From Salinibacterium sp. dk2585 (GTDB lineage Bacteria; Actinomycetota; Actinomycetes; Actinomycetales; Microbacteriaceae): DNA of 64,000 nucleotides. The stretch spans positions 2,294,001 through 2,358,000 of the forward strand of contig NZ_CP042856.1 of NCBI RefSeq assembly GCF_008001035.1, in the 5' to 3' direction. The notes below the pieces were generated by a model. That model was given only the letters and a program-made list of their open reading frames with translations, did no database searches and was not told the origin of the DNA. A program made the translations under genes and the position numbers. Shown in pieces: positions 16,433-25,534 of the stretch (positions are counted from its first letter, which is position 1; every line of letters begins with the position of its first letter).

Positions 16433-17023
16433 ATGCCGGAGATCCACCACCACGAACCGCCCTACACGGTCGGCTACTTCGTCGGGAGCCTCGCGACCGC
16501 ATCCATCAACCGCACCCTCTCGAAGGCGCTCATCAGACTCGCCCCGAAGGAGCTCGAGTTCACCGAGATCCCCATCGCGAACCTGCCGCTCTACAGCTAC
16601 GACTACGACAACGACTACCCGGCCGAGGGTCGCGCACTCAAGGAGGCCATCGCATCCGTCGACGCCGTGCTCTTCGTGACGCCCGAGTACAACCGGGCCA
16701 TCCCGGGCGCGCTCAAGAACGCGATCGACTGGGCGAGCCGGCCGTGGGGGCAGAACTCCTTCGCGCGCAAGCCCTCTGCGGTCATCGGGGCGTCGATTGG
16801 CGCGATCGGCACGGCCGTCGCCCAGCAGAACCTCCGCAGCGTGTTGAGCTTCTGCGACTCGCCACAGATGAACTCGCCCGAGGCCTACATCCAGATGACG
16901 CCGGGCCTCATCACCGACGACGGCGAGGTGACGAACGAGTCGACGAAGGAGTTCCTCACCGGCTACATGAACTCCTACTTCGAGTTCATCACGCGCGTGC
17001 TGACGGTCATCCCCAAGGCGTAG
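16433..17023 (+). CDS. NADPH-dependent FMN reductase family protein
   Basis: 196 residues from the ATG at 16433. The flavodoxin-like fold is shown by GSLATASINRTLSKALIRLAP, the segment LFVTPEYNRAIPGALKNAIDWAS and KPSAVIGAS. These match the NADPH-dependent FMN/azo/chromate reductase family (SsuE/ChrR/YieF). It probably reduces quinones, azo dyes or metal ions in the cytosol with FMN. It stands alone and converges on the VOC gene. Confidence 0.9.
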   Translation: MPEIHHHEPPYTVGYFVGSLATASINRTLSKALIRLAPKELEFTEIPIANLPLYSYDYDNDYPAEGRALKEAIASVDAVLFVTPEYNRAIPGALKNAIDWASRPWGQNSFARKPSAVIGASIGAIGTAVAQQNLRSVLSFCDSPQMNSPEAYIQMTPGLITDDGEVTNESTKEFLTGYMNSYFEFITRVLTVIPKA

Positions 17024-17032
17024 ACGGTTCGC

Positions 17033-17422
17033 TCAGCCGTTGAGCTGCGCGATCTGCAGGAGGTTGCCGCAGGTGTCGTCGAGCACGGCGATCGTGACGG
17101 GGCCCATGTTGCTTGGCGGCTGCGTGAAGGCCACACCCTCGGCGACGAGCCGGTCGTACTCTGCCTGCACGTCGTCCACCGCCATGATGCAGCACGGGAT
17201 ACCGTCGGCCAGGAGGGCATCCGCGTAGGCGACGGCGGCCGGGTGCGCCTTCGGCTCAAGGGAGATCTGCGTCGCGTCCGGCTTGCCCGCCTCCACGACA
17301 GTGAGCCAGCGGTGCTCGCCCATGGGCACGTCGGCGGCGACCTCGAAGCCGAGCGTGCCGGTGTAGAACTCGAGTGCTTGCTGCTGGTCATCGACGACGA
17401 TGCTGACGGTCTGGAGCTTCAT
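17033..17422 (-). CDS. VOC (glyoxalase/bleomycin-resistance) family protein
   Basis: 129 residues from the ATG at 17420-17422, which overlaps the ArsR stop (ATGA). The VOC fold is clear: VSIVVDDQQQALEFYTGTLGFEV, QISLEPK and VTIAVLDDTCGNLLQIAQL at the end. Such proteins are metal-dependent lyases, dioxygenases or binding proteins; the substrate is not known. Coupling to an ArsR-type repressor suggests induction by the compound it handles. Confidence 0.87.
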   Translation of the reverse strand: MKLQTVSIVVDDQQQALEFYTGTLGFEVAADVPMGEHRWLTVVEAGKPDATQISLEPKAHPAAVAYADALLADGIPCCIMAVDDVQAEYDRLVAEGVAFTQPPSNMGPVTIAVLDDTCGNLLQIAQLNG

Positions 17423-17700
17423 GTGTGTGTCCTTCGCGAGGGCCACCGCTCGGCGATCTGCGCGAGCGGGGCGGTGTTAATGGTGTGGAGCTTGTAGCGC
17501 CCCCGGCGCTCCGTGCGCACGAGTCCCGCTGCTTCGAGCACGTCGAGGTGCTGCGACACCGCCTGCCGGGTGGGCGTCAGGTCGTGGTGCATGGCGAGTT
17601 TGGTGCACAGCTCGAAGAGGGTTTGCTCATCGCGCTGCATGAGTTCGTCTAGCAGGAGGCGGCGCGTTTCGTCGGCCAGGGCCTTGTACACGTCGCTCAT
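17419..17700 (-). CDS. ArsR-family winged-helix repressor
   Basis: 93 residues, ATG start. The winged helix-turn-helix is recognisable: DVYKALADETRRLLLDEL, TRQAVSQHLDVLEAAGLVRTERRGR and YKLHTINTAPL. No metal-binding ELCVCD motif is present (ELCTKL stands there), so it is more like the small-molecule or redox branch than a classical arsenic sensor. It shares an operon with the VOC gene and has a palindrome just upstream that is its probable operator. Confidence 0.9.
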   Translation of the reverse strand: MSDVYKALADETRRLLLDELMQRDEQTLFELCTKLAMHHDLTPTRQAVSQHLDVLEAAGLVRTERRGRYKLHTINTAPLAQIAERWPSRRTHT

Positions 17701-17711
17701 GCACTCATGAT

Positions 17712-17731
17712 AGGCAAGTGCTCACTTGCCT
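17712..17731. promoter_or_regulatory. Probable ArsR operator palindrome
   Basis: AGGCAAGTG and CACTTGCCT form perfect 9-bp arms with a 2-base spacer. The site is 11 bases upstream of the ArsR start, in the divergent spacer with the RNase H gene. Position and symmetry fit an autoregulatory ArsR site. Confidence 0.7.
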
Positions 17732-17772
17732 GTCAAGCACTCGCTGTCGGGGCGCAAAGCTACGATTGCCGA

Positions 17773-18489
17773 ATGACGATCATCGCCGCCGCCGACGGAT
17801 CAGCACTCGGAAATCCAGGCCCCGCCGGCTGGGCCTGGTACGTCGACGACGGATGCTGGGACGCCGGCGGCTGGAAGCACGCCACCAACAACCAGGGCGA
17901 GCTGAAGGCCGTGCTCGAGCTCTTCCGCGCCACCGCACACGTCAACGAAGACCTGCTGGTGCTGTGCGATAGCCAGTACGTCATCAACTCGGTCACCAAG
18001 TGGATGCCCGGGTGGAAGCGCAAGGGCTGGCGCAAGGCCGACGGCTCCCCCGTCATGAACGTCGAGCTACTCAAGGAACTCGACGAGGCGCTCCAGGGTC
18101 GCGACTTCACCTTCGAGTGGGTCAAGGGCCACGTCGGCCACGAGCTCAACGAGGCAGCGGATGTCCGTGCCCGCGCGGTCGCGGAGGCCTACCGCCGCGG
18201 CACCCCCGTGCCGAGCGGCCCCGGCTTCACGGCGGGCCACACCATCAGCACCGAGGTGCGGCCCGAGGTCAGCGCTCCTCGGCCCACAATCGACCCCGCC
18301 GCTGAGCTCGCAGGCCCCGAACGCGTTGGCGCCTCCTTCGAGGAGGAGGACGACGCCCTCTTCTCGCTCGACGCACCGACGTGGCATCCGTTCACGATCT
18401 CGCTGACCGAGGACGAGCACGAGCGGCTGCTCCGCCGGGCACGCGATCGCGGCGTCACGCCGGAGGAGCTGCTCCGCGGCCTCATCTAG
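17773..18489 (+). CDS. rnhA: Ribonuclease HI with C-terminal extension
   Basis: 238 residues, ATG start. The N-terminal about 145 residues form a type 1 RNase H that cuts RNA in RNA:DNA hybrids. The catalytic acids are D8 (ADGSALGNPGPAGW), E43 (NQGELKA), D66 (CDSQYV) and D130 (NEAADVRAR). After a linker, an extra C-terminal domain of about 90 residues ends with LTEDEHERLLRRARDRGVTPEELLRGLI, a helical stretch that looks like a ribbon-helix-helix or similar small binding motif. It is not the N-terminal hybrid-binding domain of eukaryotic RNase H1. Confidence 0.92.
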   Translation: MTIIAAADGSALGNPGPAGWAWYVDDGCWDAGGWKHATNNQGELKAVLELFRATAHVNEDLLVLCDSQYVINSVTKWMPGWKRKGWRKADGSPVMNVELLKELDEALQGRDFTFEWVKGHVGHELNEAADVRARAVAEAYRRGTPVPSGPGFTAGHTISTEVRPEVSAPRPTIDPAAELAGPERVGASFEEEDDALFSLDAPTWHPFTISLTEDEHERLLRRARDRGVTPEELLRGLI

Positions 18490-18559
18490 GCGCAGATACT
18501 CCCAGCCTCCCGCACTCGCAGGCATTGCCGCCGGAGCGGTTCGGGCCTACCTTCTGCTC

Positions 18560-19939
18560 ATGACCTCACCTGCAGGAGTCGAGACACCTCCGGCCAGCGC
18601 CAAGCTCAAGCGCAACATCTCCGGCCTGTTCCTCTTCCTCTTCATCCTCGGCGACGTGCTCGGCGCCGGCATCTACGCGCTCGTCGGCGTCATGGCGGGC
18701 GAGACGGGCGGCGCGATCTGGGTGCCGCTCGGCATCGCGCTCCTCCTGGCGCTGCTGACCGCCGGCTCCTATGCGGAACTCGTGACGAAGTACCCGCGCG
18801 CGGGCGGTTCGGCGGTCTTCGCCGAGCGCGCGTTCAAGAAACCGATCGTGTCATTCCTCGTAGGCTTCTCGATGCTCGCGGCCGGTGTCGTGAGCGCGGC
18901 CGCACTGGCACTCGCGTTCGCGGGCGACTACCTGAGCGTGTTCATCGAAATCCCGCCCATCCTGGGTGCCGTGCTCTTCCTCGTGCTCGTGGCGCTCATC
19001 AACCTGCGCGGCATCAAGGAGTCGATGCAAGCGAACTTCGTCATGACGGCCATCGAGTTGACGGGCCTGCTGATCGTGCTCATCACGGTCGGGGTCTTCG
19101 TGGGCGGCGGCAACGGTGACTTCAGCCGACTCACCGAGTTCAACCCTGACACGACCCCTGCCTTGGCGGTCATGGCCGGCGTGCTGCTCGCCTACTACTC
19201 CTATGTGGGCTTCGAGACCTCGGCGAACATCGTGGAGGAGATCCGTGACCCCGCCCGCGTGTACCCCCGCACCCTCTTCGCCTCGCTCCTGACCGCAGGG
19301 GCGCTCTACATGCTCGTCGCGGCGGCATCCACCGTCACACTCGCGCCGGAGGAGCTTGCGGAGTCCACCGGCCCCCTCCTCGCCGTCGTGGAGGAGACGG
19401 GCGCCGGCATCCCGCCGTGGCTTTTCAGCGCGATCGCCCTCATCGCGGTCGCGAACGGATGCCTCCTCACCATGATCATGGCGAGCCGCCTCGCCTACGG
19501 CATGGCGAAGCAGCGCCTGCTGCCGCCCCCGCTCGGCAAGGTGCTTTCCGGCCGCGGAACCCCATGGGTCGCCATCATCGTCACGACGATCGTCGCCATG
19601 GGGCTCACGTTCACGGGCGATCTCTCGACCCTCGCGAACACGGTCGTGCTCCTGCTGCTGTTCGTCTTCCTCAGCACCAACATCGCCGTGCTGGTGCTGC
19701 GCCGCGACAAGGGCGAGAGCGACCACTTCAAGGTCTGGACCTTCGTGCCCGTGCTCGCGGTGCTCTCCTGCATCGCTCTCATGACGCAGCAGTCGGGCGA
19801 GGTGTGGCTCCGCGCGCTCATCCTGGTCGCGGTCGGGGTGGGCCTCTACTTTGCGACGCGCTGGTGGTCGAAGAAGGGCGACGACACGGATGCCGCGGAC
19901 ACCGCGACCGCCGCGTCGCCCCGGCGCGACGAGCAGTAA
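18560..19939 (+). CDS. APC-family amino-acid permease
   Basis: 459 residues, ATG start. Twelve or so membrane helices with the APC marks: GDVLGAGIYALVGVMAG (the unwound first helix with GxGI), the conserved SYAELVTKYPRAGG loop and YSYVGFETSANIVEEIRDP. It should take up an amino acid or related amine by proton symport; the substrate is unknown. A short acidic tail ends the protein. A gene for a VOC protein follows on the same strand. Confidence 0.92.
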   Translation: MTSPAGVETPPASAKLKRNISGLFLFLFILGDVLGAGIYALVGVMAGETGGAIWVPLGIALLLALLTAGSYAELVTKYPRAGGSAVFAERAFKKPIVSFLVGFSMLAAGVVSAAALALAFAGDYLSVFIEIPPILGAVLFLVLVALINLRGIKESMQANFVMTAIELTGLLIVLITVGVFVGGGNGDFSRLTEFNPDTTPALAVMAGVLLAYYSYVGFETSANIVEEIRDPARVYPRTLFASLLTAGALYMLVAAASTVTLAPEELAESTGPLLAVVEETGAGIPPWLFSAIALIAVANGCLLTMIMASRLAYGMAKQRLLPPPLGKVLSGRGTPWVAIIVTTIVAMGLTFTGDLSTLANTVVLLLLFVFLSTNIAVLVLRRDKGESDHFKVWTFVPVLAVLSCIALMTQQSGEVWLRALILVAVGVGLYFATRWWSKKGDDTDAADTATAASPRRDEQ

Positions 19940-20035
19940 CACCGCGATCAGCACAATCAGGAGAAGGCCAACCAGGGCCGCAAAGTTGAGATGCCGCCTA
20001 TTGACTCTGGGGCCATGGCGGCGCACGCTTTCGAG

Positions 20036-20401
20036 ATGAAGGCAATCGTGAACCATTTCGAGATCCCCGCCGATGACCTCGAGCGGGCGCAGTCGTTCTA
20101 TGCCGAGGTCTTCGGCTGGAAGATGGAGAACTGGGGCGACGGCAACATCATGGTGGAGGCCGCCGAGGGCGGCATCGGTGGCGACATCCACCAGCGGGGC
20201 AGCGATGTTCCGCACCCGACGTTTGTCATCACCGTCGACCGCATCGAGGATGCTGTGGCCGCGATCACTGCGAAGGGTGGCCAGATGGTGTCGGCAATCC
20301 TGACGATGCAGGGCATGGGGCGCTACGCCTACTTCAAGGACAGCGAGGGCAACCTCCTCGGCGTCTGGGACACCGTCACCGACGCAGTGCAGGAGGAATG
20401 A
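20036..20401 (+). CDS. VOC family protein
   Basis: 121 residues from the ATG at 20036 (MKAIVNHFEIPADDLE); in-frame ATGs at 20015 and 19991 are possible. The fold is clear from FEIPADDLERAQSFYAEVFGW, the Gly-rich loop EGGIGGDI and YAYFKDSEGNLLGVW at the end. It resembles the small VOC subgroup (CFP-30B-like) without a known substrate. Its stop overlaps the YCII gene start by 4 bases, so the two are one translational unit. Confidence 0.88.
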   Translation: MKAIVNHFEIPADDLERAQSFYAEVFGWKMENWGDGNIMVEAAEGGIGGDIHQRGSDVPHPTFVITVDRIEDAVAAITAKGGQMVSAILTMQGMGRYAYFKDSEGNLLGVWDTVTDAVQEE

Positions 20402-20766
20402 CCATGAAGGTGAAGTACATGCTCATGGTCTTCGGCGAGGAGTCGGAGGTGCGCGCGCACGGTTCAGCGTGGGCGGAGCGGGTCACCTCATTCATGGTGC
20501 AGCTCGACGACGAGCTGGCGCAGAGCGGCGAACTCGTCTACTCCGAGGTGTTGGAAGACGGGCATGACGCGTTCCTCGTCGACCGGCACGGCGGCATCCA
20601 CGACGGGTCCCTCGCCGGGGCGACGCCGCTGCTGCGCTTCATCGTCGTGCGGGTGACGGATGAGTCGCGCGCGCTCGAGATCGCCGCCCGCATGGCCGAG
20701 GCGGTCGGCTCGGCGGTCGAGGTGCGGGAGGTGCGGGAGCTGCACCCGGATGCGATCCGCCCCTAG
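20398..20766 (+). CDS. YCII-related domain protein
   Basis: 122 residues; its ATG overlaps the VOC stop (ATGA). The YCII/YCGI-type ferredoxin-like fold is shown by KYMLMVFGEE at the start, GELVYSEVLEDGHDA in the middle and VEVREVRELHP at the end. Actinobacterial genomes often place such proteins next to sigma factors or VOC genes; no reaction is assigned. Confidence 0.85.
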   Translation: MTMKVKYMLMVFGEESEVRAHGSAWAERVTSFMVQLDDELAQSGELVYSEVLEDGHDAFLVDRHGGIHDGSLAGATPLLRFIVVRVTDESRALEIAARMAEAVGSAVEVREVRELHPDAIRP

Positions 20767-20859
20767 ACGCCGCGAATAACGGATGCTGTGCCGTAGACGG
20801 CCGTGAGCCCAACGGCCGTGGTCAGTACCTCAGGTGTCGGATGTGCGTGACAGACTCGG

Positions 20860-23508
20860 GTGGTGCCCACGCCGACTCCACCCGACGAAACCTGGCGTGG
20901 TCGGCTCGAAGCGCTCGTCGGGGAGCACGAGGGCCTGCCGGGGGGCCGCGCGATGGCGCTCCAGTTCGAACTGCGCGAGCTGATCCCTCCCGCCGTGCGT
21001 CGCTGGGGCGGCGCCGTCGCCCGCACCGTCACGGCTGACGCGGCGATCATCGGCGAGGTGCGCCTCGCCGTGCGTCCCGTCGCCCGCAGCACGGCCGGCA
21101 ACTGGACTCGCGCCGAACTCTCCTGGGCCAACTTGCCCTTCAAGGCGAGCGCAGCCAACCTCGACGAAGCGCACCACGCGTGGTTCTCGCAGTTCGCCGC
21201 CCTGCACCGACCCGTCCGTGACGTCTACACGGGCCGCGACGGCGACTGGCTGCACCTCGACGACTACCAGAGTCCCCTCCTGTGGAACCTGCTGGCGGAT
21301 GCTGCGGGGCTCGGCATCGCCTTCGTGGGCAGCACGGGCGGCAGCCGCGGCGCTGAGGTGCTGCTGGGCCGGCAGGCCCGCGTCACGCTCGACGCATCGT
21401 CGAACGCCGAGGGACTGACGCTGGCCCCCCGGGTGGAGTTCGACGCCCAGCAGACCGCCGCGGCATCCGTCGGCGTCATCGCCGACCACGGGCTCTACCG
21501 CTTCGAGCTCACGCCGCCCCGCTTCGAGTTGGCCCCGCTCAACCGGCCGCTCACACCCGAGCGGAAGGCGCTGCTGCAGCAGGACGCGATCGTCGTGCCC
21601 GCGGCATCCGTCGACCAGGTCGTCGCGGAGCTCGTGCCCGAACTGCAGCGCCGCGTGGGCGTCACGAGCACGGATGCCACGGTCACGGTGCCTGCGCCCG
21701 CGCCTCCCCCGGCCGCGGAGCGCGACGAGGAGCACCCCGAACCGCCCCGGCTCATCATCAAGACCGTGCCCACCGACCAGCCGGACTGGTTCGACCTCGG
21801 CATCATCGTGCGGGTCGGCGAGTACGACATCCCCTTCGGCCCGCTCTTCAAGGCGCTCGCGAAGGGGCAGAAGAAGTTCAAGCTAGTCGACGGCACGCAC
21901 CTCAAGCTGACCCTGCCGGTCTTCGACCGCCTGCGCGAATTGATCGCTGAGGCGCAGGACATCGACGAGTGGGACGTCGCGCCCCGCATCAGCCGCTACC
22001 AGGCGAGCCTCTGGGCCGACTTCGAAGACCTCGCTGATGAGACCGACGAGGCGGTCGAGTGGCGGGCCGCCGCGCGCGGGCTGCTCGACGCCGCCGAGAT
22101 TCCCCGCGTGGAGCACGGCCTCGACGTGACGCTGCGCCCGTACCAGCAGGAGGGGCTCGACTGGCTGGCCTTCCTCCACTCCCACGGCCTGGGCGGCGTG
22201 CTCGCCGACGACATGGGGCTCGGCAAGACGCTGCAGACGCTCGCGCTCGTCGAGCACGTGCGGCGAACGGCGACGGATGCCGCGAGCGCGCGCCATCCCT
22301 TCCTCGTCGTCGCACCCACCTCGGTCGTATCGAACTGGGCCGCCGAGGCCGAACGCTGGGCGCCCATGCTGCGGGTGCAGCAGGTCGGCACGACGGGTGA
22401 GGAGCTTGACCTCTCGGCCGACATCGTGGTGACCTCCTATGCGCTGTTCCGCCTCGACTTCGCCAACTACCGCGCCGCGACCTGGGCGGGGCTCGTGCTC
22501 GATGAGGCGCAGTTCGTCAAGAATCACGCGGCCCTCGTGCACCGCTGCGCCCGCGACCTCGTCGCCCCGTTCAAGCTCGCCATCACGGGCACACCCATGG
22601 AGAACAACCTCATGGAGCTGCGCGCGCTCTTCGCGATCGTCGCGCCCGGGCTCTTCCCTTCGGCCCGGCGCTTCGCGGAGGAATACGTGCGCCCGATCGA
22701 GGGCGGACAGCGGGAGCGCCTCGAGCGCCTTCGCCGTCGCATCCGCCCGCTCATGCTGCGCCGCACGAAGGCGCTCGTCGCGGCCGACCTGCCCGAGAAG
22801 CAGGAGCAGGTCGTGACGGTCGAGCTGCAGCCCGAGCACCGGCACCTCTACGACACGGTGCTGCAGCGCGAGCGCCAGAAGCTCTTCGGGCTCATCGACG
22901 ACGTCGACCGCAACCGCATGATCATCTTCCGCTCGCTGACCCTGCTGCGGATGCTCGCGCTCGACGCCACCCTCATCGATGAGGCCCACGCGGGCGTGCC
23001 GTCGAGCAAGCTCGAGGTGCTGCTCGAACAGCTCGAGGAGGCCGCCGCCGAGGGGCACCGCACGCTCGTCTTCAGCCAGTTCACCTCCTACCTGCAGGTT
23101 GTTGCCGGCGGGCTGGATGCCGCGGGCATCCGCTACGCCTACCTGGACGGGTCGACGCGGCGGCGCCGTGAGGTGATCGACGGCTTCACTGAGGGTGAGG
23201 CATCCGTGTTCCTCATCAGCCTCAAGGCCGGCGGCTTCGGCCTGACGCTGACCGAGGCGGACTACGTGTTCCTGCTCGACCCGTGGTGGAACCCGGCGGC
23301 CGAGAACCAGGCGATCGATCGCGCCCACCGCATCGGGCAGCAGCGCAACGTCATGGTCTATCGGATGATCGCGGCCGACACGATCGAGGAGAAGGTCCTC
23401 GCGCTCTCCCGGCGAAAAGCTGAACTGTTCTCCTCGGTGATGGACGCGGATGGCGTGTTCTCGGAGAAGCTCACGGCGGAGGACATCCGCTGGCTCGTCG
23501 ACGGCTGA
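20860..23508 (+). CDS. SNF2-family DEAD/DEAH-box helicase
   Basis: 882 residues, GTG start at 20860 (a second GTG follows at 20863). The C-terminal 450 residues are a Snf2/RapA-like ATPase: LADDMGLGKTLQTLAL (Walker A), LDEAQFVKN (Walker B), TGTPMENN (motif III), SQFTSYL and AHRIGQQRNV (motif VI). The first 400 residues include the SNF2 N-terminal (bacterial SNF2) region. The protein should move on duplex DNA or remodel DNA-bound protein; RNA polymerase recycling is one possibility. It is not linked to a methylase here, so it looks like a housekeeping copy. Confidence 0.93.
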   Translation: MVPTPTPPDETWRGRLEALVGEHEGLPGGRAMALQFELRELIPPAVRRWGGAVARTVTADAAIIGEVRLAVRPVARSTAGNWTRAELSWANLPFKASAANLDEAHHAWFSQFAALHRPVRDVYTGRDGDWLHLDDYQSPLLWNLLADAAGLGIAFVGSTGGSRGAEVLLGRQARVTLDASSNAEGLTLAPRVEFDAQQTAAASVGVIADHGLYRFELTPPRFELAPLNRPLTPERKALLQQDAIVVPAASVDQVVAELVPELQRRVGVTSTDATVTVPAPAPPPAAERDEEHPEPPRLIIKTVPTDQPDWFDLGIIVRVGEYDIPFGPLFKALAKGQKKFKLVDGTHLKLTLPVFDRLRELIAEAQDIDEWDVAPRISRYQASLWADFEDLADETDEAVEWRAAARGLLDAAEIPRVEHGLDVTLRPYQQEGLDWLAFLHSHGLGGVLADDMGLGKTLQTLALVEHVRRTATDAASARHPFLVVAPTSVVSNWAAEAERWAPMLRVQQVGTTGEELDLSADIVVTSYALFRLDFANYRAATWAGLVLDEAQFVKNHAALVHRCARDLVAPFKLAITGTPMENNLMELRALFAIVAPGLFPSARRFAEEYVRPIEGGQRERLERLRRRIRPLMLRRTKALVAADLPEKQEQVVTVELQPEHRHLYDTVLQRERQKLFGLIDDVDRNRMIIFRSLTLLRMLALDATLIDEAHAGVPSSKLEVLLEQLEEAAAEGHRTLVFSQFTSYLQVVAGGLDAAGIRYAYLDGSTRRRREVIDGFTEGEASVFLISLKAGGFGLTLTEADYVFLLDPWWNPAAENQAIDRAHRIGQQRNVMVYRMIAADTIEEKVLALSRRKAELFSSVMDADGVFSEKLTAEDIRWLVDG

Positions 23509-23516
23509 CGGGCCTT

Positions 23517-25337
23517 CTACCGGCGCTTGCGTGCGGCGGCGAGCGCGTCGGCGGCACGCACGAGCCCGAGGTGGCTGAAGGCCTGCGGGAAATTGCCCGC
23601 GAGGCGCCGCGACTTCGGGTCATACTCCTCCGCGAGCAGGCCGAGGTCGTTGGCGTACCCGACCAGCTGGGCCATGAAGCGTTCGGCGTCATCCAATCGA
23701 CCGCTCTCGGCATACTGCTCGACGAGCCAGAAATTGCAGATGAGGAAGGGATACTCCTCCCCCTCCAGCCCGTCGAGGTGCGCCTCGGTGCGATAGCGGT
23801 GCAGCAACCCCTCCTCGTCGCTCAGGTCGCGCTCGATGCGCGCCACCGTGCCGAGCATCCGCGGATCGTCGTAGGCGATGAAGCCCGTGTGTGGCAGCTG
23901 GAGCAGGGATGCATCGACCTCCTTGTTGCCGTAGGTCTGGGTGAAGCTGCCGATCTCCTCGTCGTAGCCGTGTTCGTCGATCTCGGCGCGCAGGCGGTCG
24001 CGCAGTTCGCGCCAGCGCTCGACGGGGCCCGTGAGCCCGTGCTCCTCGACGGCACGGATGCCCTGGTCGAAGGCCGCCCACATCATGACGCGACCGTGGG
24101 TGAAGTAGTGGGTGTCGCCGCGCATCTCCCAGATGCCGTGGTCCTTGCGGTCGAAGTTGTCCTCGCAGTAGTCGAGGAGTCCCCGCTGCAGCGCCCAGGA
24201 GTAGTCGTTCTCGGGCTCGCCGGCGTCGCGCAGGGCTCCCAGCGCGAGCATCACCTCGCCCACGACATCCGCCTGGTACTGCCCGGCGGCGCCATTGCCG
24301 ACACGCACGGGCCGGGATCCCTCGTAGCCGCTCAGGTGCTCAAGCTCCGACTCGCGCAGGTCGCGCTCACCACCGAGGCCGTACATGATGCGCACGTCGT
24401 TGACGTCGCCAGCGACGCTGCGCAGCAGCCAGTCACGCCAGAGGGTCGCCTTCTGACTCATGCCGTGGGCGATGGAGACCTCGATCGTGAGGGCGGCGTC
24501 GCGCAGCCAGACATAGCGGTAGTCCCAGTTGCGGGAACCGCCGAAGTTCTCCGGCAGCGATGCGGTCGGCGCCGCGACGATGCCGCCCGTGTCGACGTGG
24601 GTGAGGCCACGAAGCACGAGCAGTGATCGCCCGACAAGCTCGTGGTGCTCGGAGTCGGTCGCGATGAACTGCTCGGTCCAGTCGGTCCAGAAGCGCACCG
24701 CCTGCTCATAGGCCTCGTCGGGGTCGACGGGCTTCGGCGCGTCCTTGTAGGAGGGGAACCAGGTGAGTTCCCAGTCATGGCGGTCGCCCGCCGACATCTC
24801 GAATCGACCCCCAAGCTGGGGAGCGCGCGCGCCGCAGATGGCACCGTCCGCGGGCTTGTCCCGCCACTGCAGCAGCGGACCGTTGAAGAGCAGTGCGTCG
24901 GGGCCGGCGAGCGCCAGCAGCGCAGGGGCGCCGTGGTGCGTCACTTCGCGCACCCACGGCGTCGCGCGGGCGTAGTCGAAGCGGATGCGCAGGTCATGCT
25001 CGACGGTGACGGTGCCCTCGAGGCATTCGACCCGTCGAATCAGGTTGGCGTGGCCGTCACCCGCGGGCAGGAAGTCCGTGACCTTCGCGATCCCGGTGCC
25101 GGTCGTCCAGGTGGTCTCGAGCACGAAGGTGTTCGGGATGTAGCGGCGGTCGGACACCTCGCCGTCGACGACCTGCAGGAGCCAACGCCCATCATCCGCA
25201 TCGCCCAGGATCGCGCTGAAGAAGGCGGGCGAGTCGAAGCGCGGCAGGCACAACCAGTCGATGCTCCCGCGGCGAGAAACGAGTGGGCCGGTGTGCAGGT
25301 CGGACAGGAACGCGTAGTCCTCGAGGGGGATGCTCAT
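23517..25337 (-). CDS. Glycoside hydrolase family 15 protein (glucoamylase/trehalase-like)
   Basis: 606 residues, ATG start. The N-terminal beta-sandwich starts LEDYAFLSDLHTGPLVSRRGSIDWLCLPRF, a standard opening of actinobacterial GH15 proteins. The (alpha/alpha)6 barrel has NWDYRYVWLRDAALT and EEYPFLICNFWLVEQYAE, where the two catalytic Glu residues are expected. No signal peptide is seen, so it acts in the cytosol. Members hydrolyse trehalose or alpha-glucan ends. It converges with the SNF2 gene. Confidence 0.93.
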   Translation of the reverse strand: MSIPLEDYAFLSDLHTGPLVSRRGSIDWLCLPRFDSPAFFSAILGDADDGRWLLQVVDGEVSDRRYIPNTFVLETTWTTGTGIAKVTDFLPAGDGHANLIRRVECLEGTVTVEHDLRIRFDYARATPWVREVTHHGAPALLALAGPDALLFNGPLLQWRDKPADGAICGARAPQLGGRFEMSAGDRHDWELTWFPSYKDAPKPVDPDEAYEQAVRFWTDWTEQFIATDSEHHELVGRSLLVLRGLTHVDTGGIVAAPTASLPENFGGSRNWDYRYVWLRDAALTIEVSIAHGMSQKATLWRDWLLRSVAGDVNDVRIMYGLGGERDLRESELEHLSGYEGSRPVRVGNGAAGQYQADVVGEVMLALGALRDAGEPENDYSWALQRGLLDYCEDNFDRKDHGIWEMRGDTHYFTHGRVMMWAAFDQGIRAVEEHGLTGPVERWRELRDRLRAEIDEHGYDEEIGSFTQTYGNKEVDASLLQLPHTGFIAYDDPRMLGTVARIERDLSDEEGLLHRYRTEAHLDGLEGEEYPFLICNFWLVEQYAESGRLDDAERFMAQLVGYANDLGLLAEEYDPKSRRLAGNFPQAFSHLGLVRAADALAAARKRR

Positions 25338-25437
25338 GGTCTCCCCTGTATACCCCAGCTTGCGTCGCCCGAAGTCGGTGCGGGTGCCGACTGGCGAGGC
25401 CGCGCCGAGGGGGGAAGCCCGGATTCCCAGGTGACTC

Positions 25438-25485
25438 GATTTCGGACAGATGATCGTGCCGCGGCAACGTCATCTGTCCGAAATC
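25438..25485. repeat. Perfect 16-bp inverted repeat (terminator or dispersed palindrome)
   Basis: GATTTCGGACAGATGA (25438-25453) and TCATCTGTCCGAAATC (25470-25485) are perfect arms. A second palindrome (TGCCGCGGCA) sits in the loop, so an extended cruciform is possible. It lies between the GH15 start and the stop of the RsgA-like gene, so it could end transcription of the latter. It shares no sequence with the palindrome at 10151. Confidence 0.7.
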
Positions 25486-25534
25486 CGGTCATTCGCTGGG
25501 AGAGACCACGCGGGGGCCTCAGACCACGCGGGCC

